A stretch of 64,000 nucleotides of DNA, taken from Neorhizobium galegae bv. officinalis. Lineage in GTDB: Bacteria > Pseudomonadota > Alphaproteobacteria > Rhizobiales > Rhizobiaceae. Location: positions 496,001 to 560,000 of the forward strand of contig CCRI01000001.1 in assembly GCA_000985875.1 (NCBI GenBank), read 5' to 3'. Both the position numbers and the translations under genes were made by a program. The notes below the pieces were generated by a model, which saw only the letters and a program-made list of their open reading frames with translations, searched no databases and was not told the DNA's origin. Below, in pieces: positions 25,921-34,108 of the stretch (the stretch's first letter is position 1; the number at the start of each line of letters is the position of its first letter).

Positions 25921-27189
25921 ATGACGTCCACTGTTTCCGCCGTCCTGCTGCTGACGATCAATCTCGGCCTGCTCTGGCTGCTGATGGCGGCACCTGTCGG
26001 CCGCCGCACCATTGCGCTGCGCCGGACGCTCGAAATCGCTCCGGAGCGTCTCTGGCACGTCTTTCACCCCGGTGGCGAGGAGGCGAGCTGGAACCCTTCG
26101 ATCCTTTCCTCCGGGACGGAAAACAACCGCGGCGGGATCGAGATCGCCTACAGCCATCCCGACCGCCACGGCGCGCCGATCCGGCGGGTCTTCAAGGTGG
26201 AGGAAACTGTCGATAATACGCAGCGCAGCTACGAGAGCCGGGCACGCGTCGTAGACGACACCGCGCTCGATATTTCCTTCTGGCGCAATTTCGAGGAATA
26301 CCGTGCCGTGTCGGCGGTGCCCGGCGGTTCCGCGATCACCCTTGCCCAGACGGACGACTATCGCGGCCTCGCCGTTTACCTGTTTCGCTATTTCATGATC
26401 CGCCGCGAGCTTTCGTCGCTGACCGCCTGGCTGAAAAACGGACGACCGAAGACGAGCGGCCTAATCGAACATCCGGTCATCCAGATAGTCCTGGCGCTGC
26501 TCTCGACGCTGCTGCTCTGGCCCTTCTTTGGACTCACTGCGGCGGGCCTGACGATCTCCATAATCCTGACGCTGGTCATCGTGCTGCATGAACTGGGGCA
26601 CATGGCGGCCTATCGCGCCTTCGGGCATGAACGGGTCAGGATGATCTTCGTGCCGTTTCTCGGAGGCATCGCCATCGGCGGGCGGCCCTACAACAGTCGC
26701 TTCGAAGTCGCCACCTGCGCGCTCATGGGGGCCGGCATGTCCGCCTTCCTCGTACCGGTGGTGATTTCCGTCCACGACCTTTCGACGGCCCACCTATTGT
26801 CCTCGTCCCTGCGTGAGCCGGCTCTGGTCTTCCTGCTGATCCTCGGGGCCTTCAACCTCCTCAATCTTCTGCCGATGTCCCAGTTCGACGGCGGCCGGGT
26901 GCTGAGGCAGATCTTTCCCACCCGCAGCCTGCTCGTCGCCGGCAGTTTCGGAATCACGCTTCTGATGCTCTGGGTCGGTTACCGGATCGGGCTCTCGTCG
27001 ACCGCCCTGATCGCGGCACTTGCTGTCTTCACGCTGATGAGCCTGATGGGCATTGCGTCGGCCAAGCCGCGCGAAAGTCTCGATCCCATGCATCCGGGCG
27101 AGCGGCTGATGGCGGGCCTCGGTCTCTATGCCGCGGTCGCCATCCATTCCTACGGTATCGTATACGCCTGCGACCGCCTTTTCGGCTGA
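25921..27189 (+). CDS. Site-2-type M50 metalloprotease with N-terminal SRPBCC-like domain
   Basis: 422 residues. After an N-terminal membrane helix (about 6-24) comes a roughly 135-residue soluble part resembling an SRPBCC/polyketide-cyclase fold ('RRTLEIAPERLWHVFHPGGEEASWNPSILSS'). Then a multi-helix membrane domain carries the intramembrane zinc motif 'VLHELGHMAAYRAFGHERVR' (His223, Glu224, His227) and the third ligand in 'FDGGRVLRQIF' (Asp323). This is the S2P arrangement, but the N-terminal lipid-binding-like domain is unusual and no PDZ domain is seen. GAGG lies before ATG 25921. Substrate unknown. Confidence 0.82.
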   Translation: MTSTVSAVLLLTINLGLLWLLMAAPVGRRTIALRRTLEIAPERLWHVFHPGGEEASWNPSILSSGTENNRGGIEIAYSHPDRHGAPIRRVFKVEETVDNTQRSYESRARVVDDTALDISFWRNFEEYRAVSAVPGGSAITLAQTDDYRGLAVYLFRYFMIRRELSSLTAWLKNGRPKTSGLIEHPVIQIVLALLSTLLLWPFFGLTAAGLTISIILTLVIVLHELGHMAAYRAFGHERVRMIFVPFLGGIAIGGRPYNSRFEVATCALMGAGMSAFLVPVVISVHDLSTAHLLSSSLREPALVFLLILGAFNLLNLLPMSQFDGGRVLRQIFPTRSLLVAGSFGITLLMLWVGYRIGLSSTALIAALAVFTLMSLMGIASAKPRESLDPMHPGERLMAGLGLYAAVAIHSYGIVYACDRLFG

Positions 27190-27266
27190 CCACCTGCCGT
27201 CGATATCATCTGCCCACGACGTCTCCGCCCATTGACATCAACCGGCCAAGCGGCTCCAAAGGTTAC

Positions 27267-27881
27267 ATGAAAAGCGAAAACCCCACATTACCGTCCGGCT
27301 ATTCCGCCGTACCTCCGGGCAAGATTGCCACCGTCGTGACCTGCCTCGAAATGTTCGAGAAGCCACGCAGGAAAACCGCGACGGCGCCGGACACGCTTAC
27401 CCTGGAACGCTGGCAGTCTCCTGCAATCGACGAATACCGCGCGCTGTTCCGCCTAGTCGGCGAGAACTGGATGTGGGTCTCGCGGCTGGTCATGAGTGAC
27501 GACGAACTTGCCTCTGTCCTGAATGATCCGCGGGTCGAGATTTACGTCCTTCTCGACGGCGGCCGTCGGATCGGCCTCCTGGAACTCGATTTTCGGGAAG
27601 AGGGCGAATGCGAGCTCGTCTATTTCGGTCTCGTCGGCGGTGCGATCGGCAAGGGCGCCGGCCGTTTCATGATGAACTGGGCGATCGAGAAGGCCTGGGC
27701 GCATCCGATCCGCCGTTTCTGGGTGCATACCTGTCACTTCGACCACCCGGCCGCCATGCAGTTCTACCAGCGGTCAGGGTTCACGCCCTACGCCCTGATG
27801 GTCGAAGTGCTCGACGATCCGCGCCTGACCGGCGTGACGCCACGCACGACCTCGCCGCACGTGCCCCTGATCGGACCCTGA
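27267..27881 (+). CDS. GNAT family N-acetyltransferase
   Basis: 204-residue acetyltransferase. The GNAT core spans about 50-185: 'IGLLELDFREEGECELVYFGLVGGAIGKGAGRFMMNWAIEKAW' is the beta4/acetyl-CoA motif region and 'RRFWVHTCHFDHPAAMQFYQRSGFTPY' the motif B region. The first 45 residues are an extension. Substrate unknown. It lies just upstream of frmA in the same orientation, about 100 bp apart. Confidence 0.88.
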   Translation: MKSENPTLPSGYSAVPPGKIATVVTCLEMFEKPRRKTATAPDTLTLERWQSPAIDEYRALFRLVGENWMWVSRLVMSDDELASVLNDPRVEIYVLLDGGRRIGLLELDFREEGECELVYFGLVGGAIGKGAGRFMMNWAIEKAWAHPIRRFWVHTCHFDHPAAMQFYQRSGFTPYALMVEVLDDPRLTGVTPRTTSPHVPLIGP

Positions 27882-27986
27882 TCCGCTCACCGAAATGCGA
27901 CCGCGAACGGCTCGTTCCGGCTTGAGCCGGCCCCCTCGCCTGTGCCAAGGTCGCGCCGAATCTAAAAAGCCTCAAGGGAGAACATC

Positions 27987-29114
27987 ATGGATGTCCGCGC
28001 CGCCGTCGCCGTTCAGGCTGGCAAACCGCTCGAAGTCATGACCGTGCAGCTCGAAGGCCCCCGCGCCGGCGAAGTGCTGATCGAGGTGAAGGCGACCGGC
28101 ATCTGCCATACCGATGATTTCACCCTGTCCGGCGCCGATCCGGAAGGCCTCTTCCCGGCGATCCTCGGTCATGAGGGTGCTGGCATCGTCGTAGACGTCG
28201 GCCCCGGCGTTACCTCGGTCAAGAAGGGCGATCACGTCATTCCGCTCTATACGCCGGAATGCCGCGAATGCCCGTCCTGCCTGTCGCGCAAGACCAATCT
28301 CTGCACCGCGATCCGCTCCACCCAGGGCCAGGGCCTGATGCCGGACGGCACCTCGCGCTTCTCGATCGGCAAGGACAAGATCCACCATTACATGGGCTGC
28401 TCGACCTTCGCCAACTACACCGTCCTGCCGGAGATCGCGGTCGCCAAGATCAACCCGGACGCCCCCTTCGACAAGGTCTGCTATATCGGCTGCGGCGTGA
28501 CGACCGGCATCGGCGCTGTCATCAACACCGCCAAGGTGGAGATCGGCGCTACCGCCATCGTCTTCGGCCTCGGCGGCATCGGCTTGAACGTCATCCAGGG
28601 CCTGCGGCTTGCCGGCGCCGACATGATCATCGGTGTGGACCTGAACAACGACAAGAAGGCCTGGGGCGAACGCTTCGGCATGACCCATTTCGTCAATCCG
28701 AAGGAAGTCGACGGCGATATCGTGCCTTACCTCGTCAACCTGACGAAGCGCGGCGCCGACCAGATCGGCGGCGCCGACTACACGTTCGACTGCACCGGCA
28801 ATACCAAGGTCATGCGCCAGGCGCTCGAAGCGTCGCATCGCGGCTGGGGCAAGTCGGTCGTCATCGGGGTTGCCGGCGCCGGCCAGGAAATCTCCACCCG
28901 TCCGTTCCAGCTCGTTACCGGCCGCACCTGGATGGGCACCGCCTTCGGCGGCGCCCGCGGTCGCACCGACGTGCCGAAGATCGTCGACTGGTACATGGAG
29001 GGCAAGATCGAGATCGACCCGATGATCACCCACACGATGCCGCTCGAGGACATCAACAAGGGTTTCGAGCTGATGCATGGCGGCGAATCGATTCGCAGCG
29101 TAGTGATTTATTGA
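27987..29114 (+). CDS. frmA: S-(hydroxymethyl)glutathione dehydrogenase (class III alcohol dehydrogenase)
   Basis: Oxidises the glutathione adduct of formaldehyde to S-formylglutathione with NAD+; also reduces S-nitrosoglutathione. The 375-residue zinc enzyme shows the catalytic zinc ligands Cys in '[14 protein letters not shown]' and His in '[10 protein letters not shown]', the structural zinc Cys cluster '[17 protein letters not shown]', the Rossmann motif '[13 protein letters not shown]', and the class III '[24 protein letters not shown]' region. AGGGAG precedes the ATG. Its partner fghA is 2.2 kb downstream. A partial second copy of its 3' part lies at 29437-29533. Confidence 0.96.
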   Translation: MDVRAAVAVQAGKPLEVMTVQLEGPRAGEVLIEVKATGICHTDDFTLSGADPEGLFPAILGHEGAGIVVDVGPGVTSVKKGDHVIPLYTPECRECPSCLSRKTNLCTAIRSTQGQGLMPDGTSRFSIGKDKIHHYMGCSTFANYTVLPEIAVAKINPDAPFDKVCYIGCGVTTGIGAVINTAKVEIGATAIVFGLGGIGLNVIQGLRLAGADMIIGVDLNNDKKAWGERFGMTHFVNPKEVDGDIVPYLVNLTKRGADQIGGADYTFDCTGNTKVMRQALEASHRGWGKSVVIGVAGAGQEISTRPFQLVTGRTWMGTAFGGARGRTDVPKIVDWYMEGKIEIDPMITHTMPLEDINKGFELMHGGESIRSVVIY

Positions 29115-29200
29115 GCGCGATATCGGTGCTTTCCGGAAACGCGCTTCATTGCTGCAAATAAGTCCACGATTTCAACTCTGATCAATGGGAGATGCAGAAG

Positions 29201-29389
29201 ATGTACAAATTCGAAGTTTATAAGGACAAGGCCGGGGAATACCGTTTCCGCTTCAAGGCTCCGAACGGTCAGGCCATGTTCTCGTCCGAAGGTTATTCGG
29301 CCAAGGCTTCCGCCATGTCGGCCATAGAATCCATTCAGAAGAACGCACCCGGCGCAACGGTCGACGACCAGACGAGCGCCGTAGCCTGA
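29201..29389 (+). CDS. DUF1508 (YegP-like) small protein
   Basis: 62-residue DUF1508 protein, one copy of the repeat ('YKFEVYKDKAGEYRFRFKAPNGQAMFSSEGYSAKASAMSAIESIQKNAP'). The fold is a small beta sheet; function unknown, possibly stress-related. ATG 29201 is preferred because GGGAG is 9 bp upstream; ATG 29192 would sit directly on the ribosome site. It lies between frmA and the frmA remnant. Confidence 0.88.
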   Translation: MYKFEVYKDKAGEYRFRFKAPNGQAMFSSEGYSAKASAMSAIESIQKNAPGATVDDQTSAVA

Positions 29390-29402
29390 TACCGCTTGCC
29401 GC

Positions 29403-29429
29403 GCGCAGCCCGCCGGGAGCGGGCTGCGC
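29403..29429 (+). terminator. Hairpin after the DUF1508 gene
   Basis: Perfect 11-bp stem GCGCAGCCCGC / GCGGGCTGCGC with loop CGGGA, 13 bp after the stop codon. No strong T tract, but stable enough to act as transcript end. Confidence 0.6.
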
Positions 29430-29436
29430 TGCCTAC

Positions 29437-29533
29437 CCCTTTCAGCGCGTCACCGGCCACACCGAGCGTCGTTGACTGGTACATGGAGGGCAAATTCGAA
29501 GTCAGCCCGGTGATCACCCACGCAATCTGTTGA
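29437..29533 (+). pseudogene. Decayed fragment of a class III alcohol dehydrogenase gene
   Basis: Two blocks match the 3' part of the intact frmA upstream. The first (translating 'PFQRVTGHT') corresponds to frmA 'PFQLVTGRT'; the second ('[20 protein letters not shown]') corresponds to '[20 protein letters not shown]'. I counted about 46 identical bases of 56 in the second block. Between them roughly 47 bases are missing relative to frmA, which breaks the frame, and stop codons interrupt it. It is a remnant of a divergent second copy, not a working gene. Confidence 0.85.
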
Positions 29534-29620
29534 TTCCCGTCTCGGGGAGCGGAGGATCCTCCCTAGCCTTGCCGGCGCGGAGTTGATAAATTGGCCTGAA
29601 CCGTCGTTCGAGGAGCCACC

Positions 29621-29875
29621 ATGCCCCCAGCATCTGCCGTATTATTGACACCGCAGCAGCAGGATCTGATCGACCAGCTGGTTCGATCAGGACGGTTCGA
29701 TGGTGCCAACGACGTCGTCGCGACCGGCCTGCGGCTTGTCGCGGAGCGGGAAAAGGAAGCCTCGGCATTTATCGCCAGCTTGGAAGAAGGAATTGAAAAA
29801 GGCCTTCAGAGCGGCAACGCCCTTCCGATGGAATCCGCTGAGGAACTGCTCGCCAGTTTCCGCCAGCGGAAATAA
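29621..29875 (+). CDS. parD: ParD-like antitoxin
   Basis: 84 residues, typical type II antitoxin of the ParD/CC2985 group: N-terminal ribbon-helix-helix ('LTPQQQDLIDQLVRSGRFDGANDVVATGLRLVAERE') and an acidic C-terminal tail that would wrap the toxin ('ASLEEGIEKGLQSGNALPMESAEELLASFRQ'). The stop is adjacent to the toxin start, so the genes are translationally coupled. It probably represses its own promoter in the 87 bp upstream. Confidence 0.9.
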   Translation: MPPASAVLLTPQQQDLIDQLVRSGRFDGANDVVATGLRLVAEREKEASAFIASLEEGIEKGLQSGNALPMESAEELLASFRQRK

Positions 29876-29881
29876 TTGCCA

Positions 29882-30181
29882 GTGGGACAGATCAGCCGCC
29901 GTCCACAATTCATCGAAGATCTCCGCGAGGTGTGGGATTTGATTGCGAAAGACAGCCAGGATCAGGCTGATGCATTCATTTTCGAGCTTGAGAAACGCTA
30001 TCAGAACCTAGCTGACAATCCGCATCTGGGTGTTCGACGTTTTCCGAAATACCCGACGATGCGCATGTTTCCGTTCCGGAAATACATCATTATTTACGAT
30101 CCTTTCGCCGATGGCTCGGGCGTAGAATTGATCCGTCTCCTTCATGCGGCTAGAGACTATCATCGTTATTTCGATGATTGA
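29882..30181 (+). CDS. parE: ParE/RelE-superfamily toxin
   Basis: 99-residue toxin of the RelE/ParE superfamily: 'RRPQFIEDLREVWDLIAKDSQDQADAFIFELEKRYQNLADNPHLGVRRFP' then 'MRMFPFRKYIIIYDPFADGSGVELIRLLHAARDYHRYF'. ParE members poison gyrase, whereas RelE members cleave mRNA; the partner is ParD-type, which favours ParE. GTG 29882 is taken as start; TTG 29876 directly after the parD stop is possible. Confidence 0.9.
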   Translation: MGQISRRPQFIEDLREVWDLIAKDSQDQADAFIFELEKRYQNLADNPHLGVRRFPKYPTMRMFPFRKYIIIYDPFADGSGVELIRLLHAARDYHRYFDD

Positions 30182-30185
30182 GCCC

Positions 30186-30638
30186 ATGCCCCAAATCTAC
30201 GTCGATGCCGATGCCTGTCCGGTCAAGCCGGAGATCCTGAAAGTCGCGGAACGCCACGGCCTGGAAGTGACCTTCGTCGCCAATTCGGGGCTTCGCCCGT
30301 CTCGCGATCCGATGGTCCATAACGTCATCGTCTCGGCGGGTTTCGATGCCGCCGACAACTGGATCGCCGAACGCGCCGGACCCGCCGACATCGTCGTCAC
30401 CGCCGACGTGCCGCTGGCCGTGCGTTGTGTTGCGGCCGGCGCGCTGGTGACCGGCCCGACGGGCCGCGTCTTCGACGAGACCAATATCGGCATGGCGAGC
30501 GCCATGCGCGACCTCGGTGCGCACCTGCGCGAGACCGGCGAAAGCAAGGGCTACAACGCCGCCTTTTCGCCACGCGACCGATCGAAATTCCTGGAAACGC
30601 TGGACAGGCTCTGCCGCCGCGCCAAATCAGCCACGTGA
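30186..30638 (+). CDS. YaiI/YqxD family protein (DUF188)
   Basis: 150-residue UPF0178 protein with a PIN-like fold: 'IYVDADACPVKPEILKVAERHG' at the N-terminus, 'GPADIVVTADVPLAVRCVAAGALVTGPTGRVF' in the middle, and 'NIGMASAMRDLGAHLRETGE'. Acidic residues at the start are reminiscent of a nuclease site; biochemical function not established. ATG 30186 is the family start, 4 bp after parE ends. The next gene overlaps its stop by a GTGA motif. Confidence 0.9.
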   Translation: MPQIYVDADACPVKPEILKVAERHGLEVTFVANSGLRPSRDPMVHNVIVSAGFDAADNWIAERAGPADIVVTADVPLAVRCVAAGALVTGPTGRVFDETNIGMASAMRDLGAHLRETGESKGYNAAFSPRDRSKFLETLDRLCRRAKSAT

Positions 30639-31318
30639 GCGATCGGAAAACCCGGATGCCAAGCCCCTGGCACAGATTGAACCATCACCGGCATGGCCCG
30701 TTCTTCGCCGGCACGATCGCCTCGCTGGTATGCCTGCCGTTCATGATCTTCTCCGTGCCGGAGCTTGCACCCGGCATCGCGGTGATCGTCTTCTTCCTGA
30801 TCTATCTCGTCATGATGGCGGTGCGCATTCCAAAGCTCGATGGCGCCACGCTGAGAAACAAAGGGCAGAACGACGACGAGCCGGCCCCGGTCATCTTGGG
30901 CGTAACCCTGCTTGCGGTCGCCGCCGCCGTCGTTTCGCTGTTCGAGGCGCTGAACCGCTCGCAACCTGCAAGCCTTGCCGCCGTCTCCCTCGCCTTCGGA
31001 TCGGTCGTGCTCGGCTGGCTGACGATCCACACCATGTTCGCCATGCATTATGCCCATCGCTTCTGGCGGCCGGAGGAACAGGCGGAGGAGAACAGCGCGA
31101 AGCGCGGCGGTCTCGATTTTCCCGAAACAGACGAGCCCGGCGCCTACGATTTCCTCTATTTCTCGTTCGTCATCGGCATGACCGCCCAGACGTCGGACGT
31201 CCAGATCACCTCGACCGGAATGCGCCGCATCAACCTCCTGCATGCGGTCGTGTCCTTCTTTTTCAACACCGTCCTTGTCGCCGCGGCTGTCAACGCCGTC
31301 GTGTCGATGGGCAACTGA
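30635..31318 (+). CDS. DUF1345 membrane protein
   Basis: About 227 residues with five predicted helices ('FFAGTIASLVCLPFMIFSV', 'GIAVIVFFLIYLVMMAV', 'VILGVTLLAVAAAVVSLFEAL', 'LAAVSLAFGSVVLGWLTIHTMFAMHYAHRFW', 'LLHAVVSFFFNTVLVAAAVNAVV'). The signature 'YDFLYFSFVIGMTAQTSDVQITSTGMRRINLLHAVVSFFFNT' is typical of DUF1345. GTG 30635 overlaps the previous stop (GTGA), suggesting translational coupling; ATG 30656 is an alternative. Function unknown. Confidence 0.88.
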   Translation: MSDRKTRMPSPWHRLNHHRHGPFFAGTIASLVCLPFMIFSVPELAPGIAVIVFFLIYLVMMAVRIPKLDGATLRNKGQNDDEPAPVILGVTLLAVAAAVVSLFEALNRSQPASLAAVSLAFGSVVLGWLTIHTMFAMHYAHRFWRPEEQAEENSAKRGGLDFPETDEPGAYDFLYFSFVIGMTAQTSDVQITSTGMRRINLLHAVVSFFFNTVLVAAAVNAVVSMGN

Positions 31319-31338
31319 TATCCATTCAAGGAGCACCG

Positions 31339-32172
31339 ATGAAGGTCCTTTCCCAGAACACCGCCTTTGGCGGCATGCAGGGCGTGTTCATGCACCCGTC
31401 CGAAGCCTGCAAATGCGAGATGACGTTTGCCGTCTTCGTGCCCCCGCAGGCGATCAAGGAGCCCTGCCCGGTTGTCTGGTATCTCTCGGGCCTCACCTGC
31501 ACCCATGCGAACGTCATGGAAAAGGGCGAATACCGGCGGATGGCGGCCGAACTTGGCCTCATCATCGTCTGCCCGGACACCAGCCCGCGCGGCAATGACG
31601 TGCCCGACGAAATCACCAACTGGCAGATGGGCAAGGGCGCCGGCTTTTATCTCGATGCCACGGAAAAGCCGTGGGCCGAGCACTACCGGATGTACACTTA
31701 CATCACCGAGGAACTGCCGAATTTCGTCAGCCAGCATTTTCGCATGGACATGGACCGCCAGGGCATTTTCGGCCACTCGATGGGCGGCCACGGCGCCATG
31801 ACGATCGCGCTGAAGAACCCGGAACGGTTCAGGAGCTGCTCCGCCTTCGCGCCGATCGTCGAGCCCTCGACCGCCGACTGGTCAGCGCCCGCCCTCGAGA
31901 AATATCTGGGTCCGGACCGATCGGCTTGGCGGCAGTACGATGCCTGCGCATTGGTCGAAGACGGCGCCCGTTTCCCGGAATTCCTGATCGACCAGGGCAA
32001 GGCCGACGGTTTTCTGGAAAACGGCCTGCGCCCCTGGCTGTTCGAAGAGGCGAGCAGGGGAACGGATATCGACGTGACGCTGCGGATGCACGAGCGCTAC
32101 GACCATTCCTACTACTTCATCTCCACCCTCATGGACGACCATCTGCGCTGGCACGCGGAACGGCTGGGCTAG
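31339..32172 (+). CDS. fghA: S-formylglutathione hydrolase
   Basis: 277-residue esterase completing formaldehyde detoxification: S-formylglutathione to formate plus glutathione, downstream of FrmA. Nucleophile Ser147 in 'GIFGHSMGGHGAM'; the Asp in 'FLIDQGKADGFL' and His in 'ERYDHSYYFI' complete the triad. Conserved 'YLSGLTCTHANVMEKGEYRRMAAELGL' is the esterase D signature. AAGGAG precedes the ATG. It is separated from frmA by DUF1508, the remnant, parDE, YaiI and DUF1345 genes, an interrupted arrangement. Confidence 0.95.
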   Translation: MKVLSQNTAFGGMQGVFMHPSEACKCEMTFAVFVPPQAIKEPCPVVWYLSGLTCTHANVMEKGEYRRMAAELGLIIVCPDTSPRGNDVPDEITNWQMGKGAGFYLDATEKPWAEHYRMYTYITEELPNFVSQHFRMDMDRQGIFGHSMGGHGAMTIALKNPERFRSCSAFAPIVEPSTADWSAPALEKYLGPDRSAWRQYDACALVEDGARFPEFLIDQGKADGFLENGLRPWLFEEASRGTDIDVTLRMHERYDHSYYFISTLMDDHLRWHAERLG

Positions 32173-32194
32173 GCGCTTGATCAACGGTAATCTC

Positions 32195-32213
32195 GGATAT
32201 ATATTCCATATGC
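32195..32213 (+). promoter_or_regulatory. AT-rich near-palindrome upstream of the BrnT-like pair
   Basis: GGATATATATTCC (32195-32207) is nearly symmetric and ends 6 bp before the BrnT-like ATG. It includes a TATATT that could be a -10 element and may be the autoregulatory operator of the pair. The leader is very short. Confidence 0.4.
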
Positions 32214-32492
32214 ATGGAGATTCACTGGTCGGACGAAAAGAATGATCTTCTCAAACAGAAGTTCGGTTTCGGCTTCGAGAGGATCGTGATCGCCTTGAGT
32301 GAGGGCATGCTCCTTGATGACCGCCGCCACGTGAATATCGAACGGTATGCGCATCAGCGTCAATTGGTCGTGGAAATCGAAGGCTATGCCTTCATAGTGC
32401 CATATGTCGAAACGGAGGGAGGGGTTTTTCTGAAAACCTTTTTCCCCAGCCGCAAGGCAACCCGAGACTATGTGAAGGGTGAGAAGCCGTGA
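32214..32492 (+). CDS. BrnT-like toxin
   Basis: 92 residues resembling the BrnT/DUF4258 group of small RelE-fold RNases: 'MEIHWSDEKNDLLKQKFGFGFERIVIALSEGMLLDDRRHVN' and 'QLVVEIEGYAFIVPYVETEGGVFLKTFFPSRKATRDYV', where C-terminal Lys/Arg residues would act on RNA. The antitoxin gene overlaps its last 4 bp (GTGA), toxin first, the order typical of brnTA. Confidence 0.85.
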   Translation: MEIHWSDEKNDLLKQKFGFGFERIVIALSEGMLLDDRRHVNIERYAHQRQLVVEIEGYAFIVPYVETEGGVFLKTFFPSRKATRDYVKGEKP

Positions 32493-32755
32493 GCAAGAGC
32501 AAACTTGGCCGTGAACTGAGCGAGCAGGAAATCATCGCACTCTCAGAGACCGACGAATGGGTACCGGTTGGTGAAATCGAAGAACGTAAACGTCTCTGGC
32601 AGGATGCTGCGCGCAACGCGATCGACGGCAAGCGGCAGAGGATTTCCATCTCCATTCCGGAAAGAGATCTCGCGCGCCTGAAAGCCAAGGCGCTTGAACA
32701 GGGCATGCCCTATCAGACGCTGATCAATTCGATCCTGCACAAATACGTGTCCTGA
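32489..32755 (+). CDS. BrnA/CopG-like antitoxin
   Basis: 88 residues, GTG start in the 4-bp overlap. The C-terminal half holds the ribbon-helix-helix 'RQRISISIPERDLARLKAKALEQGMPYQTLINSILHKYV'; the N-terminal part ('LSEQEIIALSETDEWVPVGEIEERKRLWQDAARNA') probably contacts the toxin. The DNA-binding domain at the C-terminus is the BrnA arrangement, opposite to ParD. Confidence 0.87.
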   Translation: MSKSKLGRELSEQEIIALSETDEWVPVGEIEERKRLWQDAARNAIDGKRQRISISIPERDLARLKAKALEQGMPYQTLINSILHKYVS

Positions 32756-32758
32756 CCC

Positions 32759-33247
32759 TCACGGAAACAGCGCGGTCGCCATGGTTGGGCGGCGCTGGCC
32801 GTCGAGGCGGAATTCGCTGGAGATGCGGTCTGCGATCTTTTCGGCGAGGTCCCGGTCCGCGGTATCCCCGTCCAGAAGGAAGATCGACGTCTTGAACGTC
32901 CCCCGGGCGATCGGTTCGCCGGTATTCACCGAGATGGCCTGCACCGTCACCTTCGCCTCGTGCCGGCCGCCGATCAGCATCGGCAGATGCGACATCTCAT
33001 CGATGCGCACCGAGATGATCGTCCGCGGCAGGGCGATCGACCGGACGGTTGCGCGGATCGCCTCATCGACCAGCATGTCGGTGGCGATTACCAATCCCTT
33101 CGGCACATCCGGCCGCGCGGTCACGAAGGCGCCGCGCACGTCATAGAAAAGCTTTTCCTGCGCCGTGTTTGCCTGTTCCAGACGGAACGACATCAGCGGC
33201 AGGGCCGTCAAAGCGATGAGACAGAAACGAAACAGACGACGGAACAT
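32759..33247 (-). CDS. Exported protein of unknown function
   Basis: 162 residues with a signal peptide (MFRRLFRFCLIALTALPLMS). The mature part has alternating beta segments ('RTIISVRIDEMSHLPMLIGGRHEAKVTVQAISVNTGEPIARGTFKTSIFLL') and a C-terminal helix. It contains no Cys beyond the signal region and no catalytic motif. The gene runs on the minus strand, convergent with the BrnT-like pair and separated by 57 bp from the ATP12 gene on its own strand, so it may be in the ATP12 operon. Confidence 0.75.
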   Translation of the reverse strand: MFRRLFRFCLIALTALPLMSFRLEQANTAQEKLFYDVRGAFVTARPDVPKGLVIATDMLVDEAIRATVRSIALPRTIISVRIDEMSHLPMLIGGRHEAKVTVQAISVNTGEPIARGTFKTSIFLLDGDTADRDLAEKIADRISSEFRLDGQRRPTMATALFP

Positions 33248-33304
33248 GAAGGAACCCGCAAGACGGCACCTTCTGATGTTCCAACGAACACGGTTAGAGA
33301 ACGA

Positions 33305-34096
33305 TTAAGCCGAGGGCTTCAAGGCAAGAAAAGTTTCCGCCGCCGCCCGCATTTCCTCTAGCCGCTTGGCGCGCCGGTTCTCGGCTTCCGCATCCGCGCC
33401 CCAATGTTCGTTGGTCCAGTCCTCGTCGAGATGGGCGAGCGTCCAGGCCTCGTCGGTGGTGAGCCGGCCTTCCGCGAATGCAAGCGCCAGGATCGCCGAA
33501 CCGGTCAGCGTCGTCACCGTATGCAGCACGGCGAGTTCGATGGGCGTGTCGTATCTCTTCAGCGTCACCGCAAAGGCGGCGGTCGCCTCCTTCGGCTGCT
33601 CCTGCGGCATCACGCCCTCGACCAGGATGAAGCGGGCGCCGAGTTCGTTCGCGGCCCAGTCGACGATCGGGTCCCAAAGGTCGTTCTGGCGCGCCACCAG
33701 GTTTTCCGGCGCTTCGGCACGGTAGCAGAGCAGGTCGCTCGAAGAGAACCTGAGAATGTCCTCGAACACCGCCTGCGGGTCGGTAGCGATGCCGTCGATC
33801 GCGGTGTTGACGAGCCGCGTCACCGGCATCGTGCCTGGATCGATCACGTCCACCTGATTGGCCCATTCGTCGCGGATCAGTTCGGCAAGCCGTGCCGTCG
33901 GGGCGACGAGGCCGTTCTTGGCAGGCGTTCTGACCGGCCGGCCATCGAGGTGGACGGCATGGCCGCCTTCGCCCTCGGCAACCGATACTTCCTTGTAGAA
34001 GCGCTTCGGCAGCGGCTTGTGCATCTGGATTTGCGCCCGCCGCGTCGGGTCGGGATGGCTCAGCGCTTCGGAGGGATCGGGAAACATGTCACGCAT
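33305..34096 (-). CDS. ATP12 family F1-ATPase assembly chaperone
   Basis: 263-residue homologue of mitochondrial ATP12/AtpAF2, which helps the alpha subunit of F1 assemble; widespread in alphaproteobacteria. Matches: 'LPKRFYKEVSVAEGEGGHAVHLDGRPVRTPAKNGL', 'PVTRLVNTAIDGI', 'LRFSSSDLLCYRAEAPENLVARQNDLWDPIVDWA' and 'LTGSAILALAFAEGRLTTDEAWTLAHLDEDWTNEHWG'. The HAD gene upstream ends 12 bp before its start, so the RluC-HAD-ATP12 genes form a likely operon. Confidence 0.92.
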   Translation of the reverse strand: MRDMFPDPSEALSHPDPTRRAQIQMHKPLPKRFYKEVSVAEGEGGHAVHLDGRPVRTPAKNGLVAPTARLAELIRDEWANQVDVIDPGTMPVTRLVNTAIDGIATDPQAVFEDILRFSSSDLLCYRAEAPENLVARQNDLWDPIVDWAANELGARFILVEGVMPQEQPKEATAAFAVTLKRYDTPIELAVLHTVTTLTGSAILALAFAEGRLTTDEAWTLAHLDEDWTNEHWGADAEAENRRAKRLEEMRAAAETFLALKPSA

Positions 34097-34108
34097 GGAA
34101 ATAAAACC

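Noticed and set aside
29335..29517. Minus-strand frame over the frmA remnant
   Set aside because: It matches the antisense frame of frmA itself and only reflects the duplicated DNA.
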